A stretch of 64,000 nucleotides of DNA from the NCBI RefSeq assembly GCF_022531965.1, contig NZ_CP092831.1:5489001-5553000 (forward strand), read 5' to 3'. The number at the start of each line of letters is the position of its first letter. Position 1 is the stretch's first letter. The notes beneath the pieces are model-generated. The model searched no databases, had not been told where the DNA came from, and worked only from the letters and a program-made list of their open reading frames with translations. A program made the translations under genes and the position numbers. Source of the DNA: Paenibacillus peoriae. Its GTDB lineage: Bacteria; Bacillota; Bacilli; Paenibacillales; Paenibacillaceae. Positions 46,634 through 55,092 of this stretch are shown in pieces.

Positions 46634-47470
46634 TTGAATACAATAGATGCATTAATTGCAGCCATTCCCTACATACAACAGATCATGCGTGAGAAAGTGA
46701 CCCTTGCTCTCTTCAACCGAACTCATGTCCTTATGTATACCCAATCGGAGGGTATGGACCTCGGCTTTGAAACAGGCTCGGAGCTACTCGAGGACTATAA
46801 GAATTTTGCCATGCTTAAAAATGGACGTGAGACCAGCCTGACCCACATTCCTGCTGAAATTCTAGGTTTTCCTCTGGATATGATCAGTATTCCTGTATTG
46901 GACGAGAAAGGTGAAGTCATTGCAGCATTTGCGGCCTCTTATAATTTGACTAACAAAAATCAACTGGATCAATTCGTATCCGAGAACCGCTCCATCACCG
47001 AGCAGCTCATTGATATGGTACAGCATGTAGCAGCTCATTCCGAGGAACTTCAGGCAACCAGTGAACAAATTTTGAAAAACACCCAAATCGCTGTGCAAAA
47101 CTCGGGTAAAATCAATCAGGTAGCTGTGTTCATCAAGGAAATTTCCGATCAAACCAACCTGCTTGGATTGAATGCAGCGATTGAGGCCGCGCGTGTCGGA
47201 GAAGCAGGAGCAGGCTTTGGTGTCGTCGCTCAAGAGGTGCGCAAGCTATCCGTAGAATCCAAAAAGGCGACGGTCGATATTGAAGGGGCCCTTAAGGATG
47301 TACAGAACTCCATTCATCAAATGGAGCAGGAAATTGAGCAAATTGTTTCTTCTTCTCAAGAGCAGGCGACTCTGGTAGGCTCTTTCACTGAAGTGATGGA
47401 CCGTATGCAAAAGGCGAGTGAAACGATGCAACATCTGGCCAATAGCCTGACTTCGTATGTCGTAAAATAA
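46634..47470 (+). CDS. Soluble methyl-accepting chemotaxis-like transducer (YfmS type)
   Basis: 278 residues without membrane helices. The N-terminal ~130 residues form a possible sensor domain ([39 protein letters not shown]). The C-terminal coiled coil carries the CheA/CheW-contacting hairpin ([45 protein letters not shown]). No HAMP domain. The TTG start at 46634 has AAAGGTAGG upstream. It resembles B. subtilis YfmS, a soluble chemotaxis transducer. The ligand is unknown. Confidence 0.85.
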   Translation: MNTIDALIAAIPYIQQIMREKVTLALFNRTHVLMYTQSEGMDLGFETGSELLEDYKNFAMLKNGRETSLTHIPAEILGFPLDMISIPVLDEKGEVIAAFAASYNLTNKNQLDQFVSENRSITEQLIDMVQHVAAHSEELQATSEQILKNTQIAVQNSGKINQVAVFIKEISDQTNLLGLNAAIEAARVGEAGAGFGVVAQEVRKLSVESKKATVDIEGALKDVQNSIHQMEQEIEQIVSSSQEQATLVGSFTEVMDRMQKASETMQHLANSLTSYVVK

Positions 47471-47482
47471 ATTTTGGCATAA

Positions 47483-47530
47483 AAAAGGGAGCACACGGAT
47501 CGCAAAATGCGTAAAAGTGTGCTCCCTTTA
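47483..47530. terminator. Bidirectional terminator
   Basis: Perfect arms AAAGGGAGCACAC and GTGTGCTCCCTTT between the transducer gene (+) and the pro-peptide gene (-). Confidence 0.85.
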
Positions 47531-47572
47531 TGTACAAAAGGCCTATCGGGCTTAAGGATCTAAATCTGAAAC

Positions 47573-47710
47573 TCAAGCAGGATAAGAAAAAGAAAAAACA
47601 CCATGATTTGAAGGAATCACGGGGTCTAACCCTCCCCAAATATTTCCCACCGGAAGAGCAATACTAAGAGACGCCAAGGCCATAGTTACCGAGATTAATG
47701 CCTTTTTCAT
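47573..47710 (-). CDS. Putative secreted signalling pro-peptide (Phr/AloP-like, 45 aa)
   Basis: 45 codons starting ATG 47710 with AAGGGGGC eight bases upstream, inside the 3' end of the receptor gene (47-base overlap, different frame), ending TGA at 47573. The first half is a clear signal sequence, MKKALISVTMALASLSIALP. The rest (VGNIWGGLDPVIPSNHGV, then FSFSYPA) would be exported and processed. The position directly after a Rap-like TPR receptor is that of phr genes in Bacillus and of aloP genes described in P. polymyxa (recalled). The sequence of the mature peptide is not known from here. Confidence 0.75.
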   Translation of the reverse strand: MKKALISVTMALASLSIALPVGNIWGGLDPVIPSNHGVFSFSYPA

Positions 47711-48539
47711 TATGAAGCCCCCTTAATAAAATGGTTTGGTATTGCTCTTGCTGTGATGGTGTTGCCCAATCTCGATAAGTCTCAAACAGAGCAACCAATG
47801 TCCTGAAATTGGCATCCACTTCTACATTGGCAGAGAATTGCAGAGAATCAAGAACATAATTTAAGGCAACGGAGTACTGCTTCTTCTTGAAATGGTAAAT
47901 GGCCAATTGGTTGACCAGTTTTAGATAATATACGCGGTTTGCTCTATCTTCATAACCTTCAAATATCTTAATATCATCAGCAAAATCGTTCAGCAGGTCG
48001 TCTATATTCCAATTATTCAAGTTAGCCGCTTCCGCAATACCAACCAATCCTGGAAGTAACTCCTCTTCATTGTCATGAAGAAATTGAACGTACTCAGGCA
48101 AAAGTTCCCTTCTCCCCGAAAGTAACTCAATCGTAAATAAATTGGCCCTGGCGAGGAAACGGAATCTCTCTACTTCTTCGTGACCGCTCTGATCCAGCCC
48201 CATAAACCAGCCCATTTCGCTATACTTCATAATATAGTTTCTAGCTTCCTCATACTTGCCCATATTCTGATAGTAAATAGACTTCGCCAGATAACTGTAA
48301 GCATAATAAAACACTAGCGGGTGTTTGGTGTCCAATGTCTCATACTTGCCGTCTGCAGCATTTCTCAGTTGGGTGTGATACAGGTTTTCAGCCAACGTAT
48401 GCAGAAAGTCTGCTACTTTGTTCGCTTCATCCCAATCATTATGTGTGTAGCTGAGTCTAAACAACTCACAAGCTTTATCGAGTTCGTGACTGTCTGACAA
48501 CAAATAAATGGCTTCCCTTTGGTTCAAGACCTCTTCCAT
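47664..48539 (-). CDS. Rap/AloR-like TPR receptor for a peptide signal
   Basis: 291 residues, all helical, with tetratricopeptide-type repeats (for example LVFYYAYSYLAKSIYYQNMGKYEEARNY and LVNQLAIYHFKKKQYSVALNYV). It is shorter than Bacillus Rap proteins (about 375) and lacks an N-terminal DNA-binding HTH, so it is not of PlcR/NprR type. Its 3' end overlaps a small ORF with signal sequence, the typical receptor-pheromone cassette layout. The regulated target cannot be read from the sequence. GC content is similar to the surroundings. Confidence 0.75.
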   Translation of the reverse strand: MEEVLNQREAIYLLSDSHELDKACELFRLSYTHNDWDEANKVADFLHTLAENLYHTQLRNAADGKYETLDTKHPLVFYYAYSYLAKSIYYQNMGKYEEARNYIMKYSEMGWFMGLDQSGHEEVERFRFLARANLFTIELLSGRRELLPEYVQFLHDNEEELLPGLVGIAEAANLNNWNIDDLLNDFADDIKIFEGYEDRANRVYYLKLVNQLAIYHFKKKQYSVALNYVLDSLQFSANVEVDANFRTLVALFETYRDWATPSQQEQYQTILLRGLHNEKGINLGNYGLGVS

Positions 48540-49032
48540 TAGACCCCGCCTCCCTAGCCTGAAAATTGCGGTTACCCCTAGCCCAATGGCTATTTTTCAG
48601 GGCAGTTATGCTGGTAGCCTCCATTTTTGCATACCGTATATTGCAAATATAGTCAAAACCTAACTTGAAGTCAATTCAATCATCGCTATCTTCTTTTTTT
48701 TGCAACCTTACATTGCTGTGTACGGTTATGGATTTTGCAAAATTCGATTCCAGTCGCTTATGGGATTTTTGGAAAATCCTCGGTTACGAATAGTTGACTC
48801 TCCTTATAGAAATAATACTAAAAAAGACAAAGTATAGGCTCTCTAGTGGATAGTTTTTATGGTGCTATAGTATCGTGGGGGTAACTACGTTACGAATTAG
48901 TGCGTACTTTTCAACCGGATACCGGGGCCTTACAATCAAACCTGTGCATGAAACCAAAGTATAGAGTGATACTCAACAGAGCATGTACCTGTTCATCAAA
49001 TACAAATTCACTTAAGGAGTGAAGTTAATAAC
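48540..49032. other. Intergenic region upstream of hxlAB
   Basis: About 490 bases without a gene. It contains the divergent promoter regions of the receptor gene (-) and hxlA (+), and the palindromic repeat element at 48730-48780. TTGACT near 48795 may be a -35 box; the -10 is unclear. Confidence 0.5.
48730..48780. repeat. Palindromic repeat element, short copy
   Basis: Begins GGATTTTGCAAAATTCGATT and ends GGAAAATCCT. Its first 27 bases are identical to the reverse complement of 62067-62093, and the last 24 bases match the other end of that element with two mismatches. The long copy has about 65 additional central bases between AGTCGC direct repeats. Confidence 0.75.
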
Positions 49033-49668
49033 ATGGAACTTCAATTGGCTTTAGACTTAGTAGATATCCCACAAGGGATTGCATTGGTAAAAGAAGTAGA
49101 GTCGTATATTGATATCGTAGAAATCGGTACGCCGATTGTCATCAATGAAGGACTTCATGCAGTAAAAGCAATGAAAGAAGCATTCCCGAATCTGAAAGTG
49201 CTGGCTGACCTGAAGGTTATGGATGCAGGGGGCTATGAAGTGCTAAAAGCTTCCGAGGCTGGTGCAGATATCGTTACGATTTTGGCTGTAGCTGAAGATG
49301 CAACAATCAAAGGTGCAGTAGAAGAAGCCAAAAAACAAGGCGGCAAAAAAATCCTGGTGGACATGATCGGTGTTAAAAACCTTGAGCAACGTGCGAAAGA
49401 AATCGACGCCCTTGGCGTTGACTACATCTGTGTGCATACAGGCTACGATCTGCAAGCTGAAGGACAGAGCCCATTCGAAGCACTGCAAACCGTCAAACAA
49501 GTCGTGAAAAACTCAAAAACTGCCGTGGCTGGCGGTATTAAGCTGAGCACATTGGCTGAAGTCGTGAAGGCTCAACCGGATCTGGTTATCGTCGGCGGTG
49601 GTATCACTGGCGAGGACGACAAAAAGGCTGTAGCTTCCCAAATGCAACAGCTCATCAAACAAGGTTAA
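49033..49668 (+). CDS. hxlA: 3-hexulose-6-phosphate synthase
   Basis: 211-residue orotidine-phosphate-decarboxylase-fold enzyme that condenses formaldehyde with ribulose-5-phosphate. Motifs: LQLALDLVD at the N-terminus, LADLKVMDAGGYEV (catalytic Asp-Lys-Asp-like motif), DYICVHTGYDLQAEG and the phosphate-binding VAGGIKL and VIVGGGIT. ATG 49033 follows AAGGAGTG. It forms an operon with hxlB, five bases downstream. The pathway detoxifies or assimilates formaldehyde. Confidence 0.96.
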   Translation: MELQLALDLVDIPQGIALVKEVESYIDIVEIGTPIVINEGLHAVKAMKEAFPNLKVLADLKVMDAGGYEVLKASEAGADIVTILAVAEDATIKGAVEEAKKQGGKKILVDMIGVKNLEQRAKEIDALGVDYICVHTGYDLQAEGQSPFEALQTVKQVVKNSKTAVAGGIKLSTLAEVVKAQPDLVIVGGGITGEDDKKAVASQMQQLIKQG

Positions 49669-49673
49669 CCCCA

Positions 49674-50231
49674 ATGGAAACCTCTCAATATTTATCTGAG
49701 GTACTCAACGAGCTACAATGGGTTCCACAGTTGATCAGCAATGCGGAATCGGAACAGCTGATCCACTCCATCGACGCTGCGAATAAGGTATTCGTGGCAG
49801 GTGCGGGCCGCTCAGGGTTCATGATTCGCTCGCTGGCGATGCGACTGATGCACATGGAAATTCAAGCTTACGTGGTGGGTGAAACCGTAACTCCCGGCTT
49901 GGGCGAGGGCGACCTGCTCATTATTGGTTCAGGCTCTGGCGAAACCAAAAGCCTGATCTCCATGGCAGAAAAAGCAAAGAAACTCGGGGCCTCTCTGGCG
50001 CTTCTAACCACGTCCCCCGAGTCTACCATCGGCAAACTGGCCAATATCATCGTCAAGCTGCCCGGTGCACCCAAGGATCCTTCCAACAAGGATTACCAGA
50101 CGATTCAGCCTATGGGCTCATTGTTTGAGCAAACCCTGCTGTTGTACGGTGATGCACTGGTACTCAGAACGATGGAGCTGCGCAAGCTGACCTCCGAATC
50201 TATGTTTGGCCAACACGCTAACTTGGAATAA
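49674..50231 (+). CDS. hxlB: 6-phospho-3-hexuloisomerase
   Basis: 185-residue SIS-domain protein that isomerises hexulose-6-phosphate to fructose-6-phosphate. SIS motifs are VAGAGRSGFMIRSLAMRLMH and GSGSGETKSLISMAEKAK; the C-terminus FGQHANLE is typical of the family. It is separated from hxlA by five bases. No hxlR activator gene is adjacent, unlike in B. subtilis, so regulation must involve a distant regulator. Confidence 0.96.
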   Translation: METSQYLSEVLNELQWVPQLISNAESEQLIHSIDAANKVFVAGAGRSGFMIRSLAMRLMHMEIQAYVVGETVTPGLGEGDLLIIGSGSGETKSLISMAEKAKKLGASLALLTTSPESTIGKLANIIVKLPGAPKDPSNKDYQTIQPMGSLFEQTLLLYGDALVLRTMELRKLTSESMFGQHANLE

Positions 50232-50253
50232 ACCGCGATTCCTTTACGATAAC

Positions 50254-50302
50254 AAAGCAGGCTGTCCTTCACATGTGAAATGTAAAGGACAGCCTGCTTT
50301 TA
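50254..50302. terminator. Strong bidirectional terminator after hxlB
   Basis: Perfect 16-base arms AAAGCAGGCTGTCCTT and AAGGACAGCCTGCTTT. It lies between hxlB (+) and the xylanase gene (-). Confidence 0.85.
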
Positions 50303-50410
50303 TGCTTGTATAAGCGGACGTTCGATACAGCATACATGCCAATCCATACTTCCGTAAAACCGCCATTGCGTTCAGGTGAGATAACAAAGGCCGGCATGTA
50401 TTCAAACCAT

Positions 50411-52543
50411 TTATTCGTTATTCCCTGCTGGCAACGGCGGGACTTTGGACGAATCAGCAAGTGCCCAATAGGCATATTTGGCCTTTAACTGTTCGTCGAA
50501 TAATAGCGGCTTATCCAGCCGGGCTATTGGAAACGTGCTGAGCCACGTATTTCCATCATCCGTACCCCAAATCGTCACATTGCTGATATGATCCTGCTGC
50601 CTTGAAAACATATCGAACAGCGCCCGATAGCGGTGAGCCTGCCGGATCAGCATAGATTCTGGAATCGTTTCATAGCGATCTGTGTCATTGGAATAAAGAC
50701 CCATATCCAGCTCGGTAATCTGATTATCCAGACCAAGCGAAGCAAACTTTTCGATGGACTGCTCAATCTCGCTAATAGCGGGAAACTCTAGGCGGATATG
50801 CGATTGGTGGCCTACCCCGTCAATCGGTACACCTTTAGCGAGCAGATCACGTACCAAATTGTACAGAAAATCCCGTTTCTTCGGCTCATGCGTGTTGTAA
50901 TCGTTAATGAATAGTCGTGCGTTCGGGCCCGCCGCTTCCCTCGTGACACGGAATGCTTTTTCAATATAATCCGTACCGGTAATCTGATACCACTTGCTGC
51001 GGCGCATGCCATCCGGCTGATCAGGATCAATGACCTCATTCACCACATCCCAATCGGTGATGACATTTTTATACCGCGCTGCAACAGCGCGAATATGCGT
51101 CTCCAGCCGATCCAGCAAAAGCTTTTTATTTTCAGCAGTCGGTGTCATCGGCTGTCCATTCTTATCCTTGAACATCCAATCCCCAGTTTGGTTATGCCAC
51201 ACCAAGGTATGGAAGCGAATCTCTAGTCCGTGCTGTCTAGCAAACTGCACAATTTGGTCTGCTTCCTCCCAATGGAACTGTCCCTCGGACGGTTGTAAGG
51301 AGATTGGCTTCATCGCATTCCCTGCAACGACGCTGTTAAAATGCTTCTGTACCAACTCTCCGTAAGCCCCTTCGGTCTGAAAAGCTTCAATCGCCGTGCC
51401 GATGCTGAACTGTCCCCCATATAATCCATGCAAAGAAGGAATGTCCTTTTCAATAGCCAGTGGTGGTACAAGTGACAGTTCGAAATCATCCATATAAAAG
51501 GAAGACGTTCCTTCTGCCGTTTCCAAATACATAGAAACAGTGTCTGCATCATGCGCGAGCGTATACGTACCAGATAAATGCATCCATCCCCCTGTCGTAG
51601 TAGCCGTGTCGCCTACAACAGTTTCATACGAACTATTCCCTTGGTGATCACGCTGCACGCTGAGCCTCACCTTGGCAGGCTGCTCACCCGGCGCCAGCTT
51701 CACCCAGGCACTGACCGTATATCGGCTGCCCTTTTGCATCGTAGCAGTCACATCCAGCTTCGGTCCGGCATATGTCTTTTGTCTGCCTGTTGTCAGCAGA
51801 CTGTATGAGCCGCTTCGTGCATCGGCATCCGAAACCTGCACGGTCTCGGCTCCCATACGGGACACCCATCCTTGAGCCGTACCCTCTTCAAACCCGGATA
51901 CGATACCATGGGCCGGCTCCGTTGGCGTCTTCGATACCTGTGTTATTTCTACCTCATCCACATAGTAGGCCTGCGCGGGATTCGAGCTTTCCACATACAG
52001 CTTCAATGCATCCATCCCCCCGGTAAAAGTATATTTCCCCTGAAGTTTAATCCACGATGTATCCGCCGTCTCCGTCTGCGCTACCGTCTTCCATGTCGTA
52101 GTCCCGTCTGTCGGCTGCTGCTCCACTGTAAGTTTAACCATGCTCGGAACCGCAGAATGACCATCTAGCTTCACATAGCCACTAATTTCATACTCTACAT
52201 CCGGCTGCAATAGCGACTTCACATCCAGCTCCGCCCCGTTCCAAGCCGCTGTGCGGGCGGTTGCCTTCAGACTGTGCGTGCCGCCATATGCTGCTTCCGT
52301 GACGGATGCAATTTGGGTATAAGTTCCCCGGGGTTTCCAGCCGTCGCTGTTTCCTTGCTCAAATCCATACGTTCCAATGGTCTTATGGATATTACCCGCT
52401 GACAGCACCGTATCCGAAACGGGCGGGGAATGTTCTATAGACGGAGCTGCCTTTAGTACAGACGCCCCCCACCAACCGACAGGCGATAACAACAGCGCTC
52501 CAGCCAGTACCAGACAAAAAGGCTTAACCCAACATGACCGCAA
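50411..52543 (-). CDS. Secreted multidomain endo-1,4-beta-xylanase (GH10)
   Basis: 710 residues. A signal peptide (about 1-32, FCLVLAGALLLSPVGWW) is followed by two carbohydrate-binding modules of CBM22/CBM4_9 type (about 50-205 and 212-355, each with the YGFEQG or SGFEEGTAQGW start and a DEVEIT- or DDFELS-type ending). The GH10 barrel runs from about 365 to 700 (LYGGQFSIGTAIEAF). The acid/base is Glu503 (DVVNEVID) and the nucleophile Glu611 (ITELDMG). It cuts xylan outside the cell. It lies 62 bases after the permease gene and is the last gene of the xylan operon. Confidence 0.94.
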   Translation of the reverse strand: MRSCWVKPFCLVLAGALLLSPVGWWGASVLKAAPSIEHSPPVSDTVLSAGNIHKTIGTYGFEQGNSDGWKPRGTYTQIASVTEAAYGGTHSLKATARTAAWNGAELDVKSLLQPDVEYEISGYVKLDGHSAVPSMVKLTVEQQPTDGTTTWKTVAQTETADTSWIKLQGKYTFTGGMDALKLYVESSNPAQAYYVDEVEITQVSKTPTEPAHGIVSGFEEGTAQGWVSRMGAETVQVSDADARSGSYSLLTTGRQKTYAGPKLDVTATMQKGSRYTVSAWVKLAPGEQPAKVRLSVQRDHQGNSSYETVVGDTATTTGGWMHLSGTYTLAHDADTVSMYLETAEGTSSFYMDDFELSLVPPLAIEKDIPSLHGLYGGQFSIGTAIEAFQTEGAYGELVQKHFNSVVAGNAMKPISLQPSEGQFHWEEADQIVQFARQHGLEIRFHTLVWHNQTGDWMFKDKNGQPMTPTAENKKLLLDRLETHIRAVAARYKNVITDWDVVNEVIDPDQPDGMRRSKWYQITGTDYIEKAFRVTREAAGPNARLFINDYNTHEPKKRDFLYNLVRDLLAKGVPIDGVGHQSHIRLEFPAISEIEQSIEKFASLGLDNQITELDMGLYSNDTDRYETIPESMLIRQAHRYRALFDMFSRQQDHISNVTIWGTDDGNTWLSTFPIARLDKPLLFDEQLKAKYAYWALADSSKVPPLPAGNNE

Positions 52544-52605
52544 AGCAATCCCTCCCGTACTCCGATTTTTTGGAATTGGTATTTGGCACCATTGGTTTTC
52601 ATTTA

Positions 52606-53529
52606 CTATCCTTTGACACCGCCCAAGGTCATACCCTTCACAAAGTATTTTTGCAAAAAGGGATAAACTAAAATAATAGGCACTGAAGCGACAATCGTCA
52701 TCGTGGCCCGAATTGAGGTAGGCGTGACCGACTTCGCTAGATTTTCCGAACCAGCGAATTGGCTCGCATAGTCCTGAGTGTTAACAGACGTGTTGGAATT
52801 TTGCAGTATTTTCATCAACTCATATTGAAGAGTGCTCCATTGTTCATATGACGAATTGTACAAAAACACATCGAACCAGGAATTCCATTGCGCGACTGCT
52901 GTAAACAGCGACACCGTCGCTAGCACGGGAACACACAGCGGTAAAACGATGCGCATAAAAGTGGAAAACTCCCCAGCCCCGTCAATACGCGCCGACTCCA
53001 AAATCCCTTCCGGCAATCCCTCAATAAAGGAGCGAATAACAATCACATTAAACACCCCAATCAATCCCGGCACAACATACACCCAGAAAGTCCCCAGCAT
53101 CCCAAGCTCACGAATCAGGAGAAAGTTCGGAATCAGTCCACCGCTAAAATACATCGTTAAAATAAAAGCAATCGAAACAAATTTACGCAGCACATATTCC
53201 GGCCGGCTGATCGTGTACGCCACCATCGCGCAGCAAAACACCGAAGTCACCGTGCCCGCAACCGTACGTAATACAGAAATCAGCGTAGCATGAAAAATCG
53301 TCGCTTCCTTGAACACAAATTCATAATTACTCCACGTGAATTCACGTGGCCACAAATAAATCCCGCCCCGTATCGAATCATTCGCTTCATTCAACGAAAC
53401 CGCCAGTGTATTCAAGAACGGATACAGCGTGAACACCATCAGGCAGAGCATAAACAGAATATTGCACGCATCAAAAATCCGATCCGAGGGGGCCCGAAAT
53501 CGCCCGTGTACAGCCTTCCCTTTACCCAT
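52606..53529 (-). CDS. ABC permease (LplC/YtcP type), xylan locus
   Basis: 307-residue MalG-like permease with six helices, an EAA loop (LESARIDGAGEFSTFMRIVLP) and the ending KGMTLGGVKG characteristic of the YtcP/LplC group, which import aldouronates and other plant-wall oligosaccharides in Paenibacillus. ATG 53529 follows AAAGGAGCGG. It is separated from its LplB partner by an unusual 568-base gap filled with inverted repeats. Confidence 0.9.
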   Translation of the reverse strand: MGKGKAVHGRFRAPSDRIFDACNILFMLCLMVFTLYPFLNTLAVSLNEANDSIRGGIYLWPREFTWSNYEFVFKEATIFHATLISVLRTVAGTVTSVFCCAMVAYTISRPEYVLRKFVSIAFILTMYFSGGLIPNFLLIRELGMLGTFWVYVVPGLIGVFNVIVIRSFIEGLPEGILESARIDGAGEFSTFMRIVLPLCVPVLATVSLFTAVAQWNSWFDVFLYNSSYEQWSTLQYELMKILQNSNTSVNTQDYASQFAGSENLAKSVTPTSIRATMTIVASVPIILVYPFLQKYFVKGMTLGGVKG

Positions 53530-54097
53530 GACTTCCGCTCCTTTCTAAAAAATAGCTTAAGCACCCAGGCATGTAATCCATACGATGGGTAGGATCATTG
53601 ATATTGGAGCCGTTGTTGGTGCTGTGATATGAGTTGTAGTTTGTGTCAATTATTTTGTTAATGTCAGTTGTTATTAGAAAAGTTATTTTTCAAGCAGTTA
53701 ATGAGGTCAGCGAAGCGGCCTGTTAAAAATCCACTGACCTGCACCCGTAGTATGGATGAGCTCGCACCTTCTGTTATCACCACCACTAGCAGTCCTAAAA
53801 ACAAGCGAAAGCGAAGCTGAGCCAACCATCATGGCGCATTTACCCATGGAAGCGCGAGTCACGCGCCTTCCCTAAGCTCCCCCCTTGCCACTACCCTCAG
53901 TTCTCAAAAAAAGTGACTTTACGGCGGGTAGCAGCGGAGCGGGCGGAATTGTTCTGAAGAAGCGGAGCGTTCGCCTTTATCCCCGGATTTTAACCTATGA
54001 TCTTTATTCCAATAAGAAAATACGGGGATAACAGCGATCGGAAGAACAATCCGCACGCGAAGCGACAACGAGCCCTCCCCAGAAACTCACTCTTTTT
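53530..54097. other. Repeat-rich gap between two permease genes
   Basis: 568 bases without a gene inside what is normally a tight lplB-lplC operon. It contains hairpins AGGTCAG/CTGACCT (53704-53740) and GGAAG.CGCG/CGCGCCTTCC (about 53848-53871), and a long imperfect inverted repeat at 53943-54054. The composition is GC-richer and unlike other intergenic regions here. Confidence 0.6.
53943..54054. repeat. Long imperfect inverted repeat (about 112 bases)
   Basis: GCGGAATTGTTCT (53943-53955) is opposed by AGAACAATCCGC (54043-54054), and CTTTATCCCCGGATTTT by AAAATACGGGGATAACAG. The central loop is about 25 bases. It could be a transcript-processing hairpin, a MITE-like element or a partial terminator between lplB and lplC. 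Confidence 0.65.
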
Positions 54098-55078
54098 TTA
54101 GAACAATCTCTCCTCCCCTAACCGCTTCGCAATATGATTGGCGCTAAACAGTAAGATGAAGCTGACCACCGTTTTGAACATCCCGGCAGCAATGGAAAGC
54201 GAGAAATTACCCATCTGGATACCATATTTCAGCACAAAAATATCCAGATTCTCCGAGTAATCCACGTTCATACCGTTGCCCAGTAAGTATTGCGGCTCAA
54301 AGCCGGATTCCAGCAGATTGCCGATGTTCATAATGAGCAGGATGATAAATACAGGCTTCAATCCGGGTAATGTCACATGCCAAATCCGCTGAAAACGCCC
54401 TGCTCCATCCATCTCAGCCGCTTCATACTGCGAGGGATCAATCATCGTCATCGCGGCCAAATAAATGATGGTATTCCAGCCGACATTTTTCCATACCTCC
54501 GATGCACCGAGAATGCCCCAGAAATAGCTTCCTTCGCCCAGCCACAGAATAGGCTCCTTAATCAATCCCAGCCACATCAGCACCTCATTGATGATGCCGC
54601 CATCCGCAGATAGCGCCGTACTAATGATGCTGGCCGCGACCACCCACGAAATAAAATGCGGTAGATAGCTGATCGTCTGTACCACCCGCTTAAATACGAG
54701 CTGACGAAGCTCATTCAGCAAAATTGCTAGTGTTATAGCGGTGACAAAGCCCAACACCAAATTAATAAAGCTCATCGCCAGCGTATTGCGCATGACCCGC
54801 AGAAAGTGTTCATCCTGAAACAGAAAATGGAAATGCTTTAATCCAACCCATTGCTGATCGAGCAACTTGCGGGCAGGCTTAAAATCCTGAAAGGCAATCG
54901 TCCAGCCCCAGATGGGCAAATACTTGAAGATGAACAGCCAGATTAAAAAAGGGACGGACATCCATACTAGTGCCCGTTGCTGATTCAGCTTGTGCATAAA
55001 TCCCCTAAAGCCGGTTCGCCGCGAGGGCGGAAAATGATCCGGGGAGATCGTGACAGGTGGTGGTGACGAGTGGCCCAT
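54098..55078 (-). CDS. ABC permease (LplB type), xylan locus
   Basis: 326 residues. A hydrophilic Pro-rich N-terminus (MGHSSPPPVTISPDHFPPS) precedes the first helix (LVWMSVPFLIWLFIFKYLPIWG), as in LplB proteins. The EAA loop is YEAAEMDGAGRFQRIWHVTLP. The end SANHIAKRLGEERLF is family-typical. It is 14 bases after the binding-protein gene and imports oligosaccharides released by the xylanase. Confidence 0.9.
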   Translation of the reverse strand: MGHSSPPPVTISPDHFPPSRRTGFRGFMHKLNQQRALVWMSVPFLIWLFIFKYLPIWGWTIAFQDFKPARKLLDQQWVGLKHFHFLFQDEHFLRVMRNTLAMSFINLVLGFVTAITLAILLNELRQLVFKRVVQTISYLPHFISWVVAASIISTALSADGGIINEVLMWLGLIKEPILWLGEGSYFWGILGASEVWKNVGWNTIIYLAAMTMIDPSQYEAAEMDGAGRFQRIWHVTLPGLKPVFIILLIMNIGNLLESGFEPQYLLGNGMNVDYSENLDIFVLKYGIQMGNFSLSIAAGMFKTVVSFILLFSANHIAKRLGEERLF

Positions 55079-55092
55079 AGCTGCTTCCTCCT

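Noticed and set aside
53530..54097. Possible small protein genes in the permease gap
   Set aside because: No frame with start, ribosome binding site and sensible composition; the region is dominated by inverted repeats.
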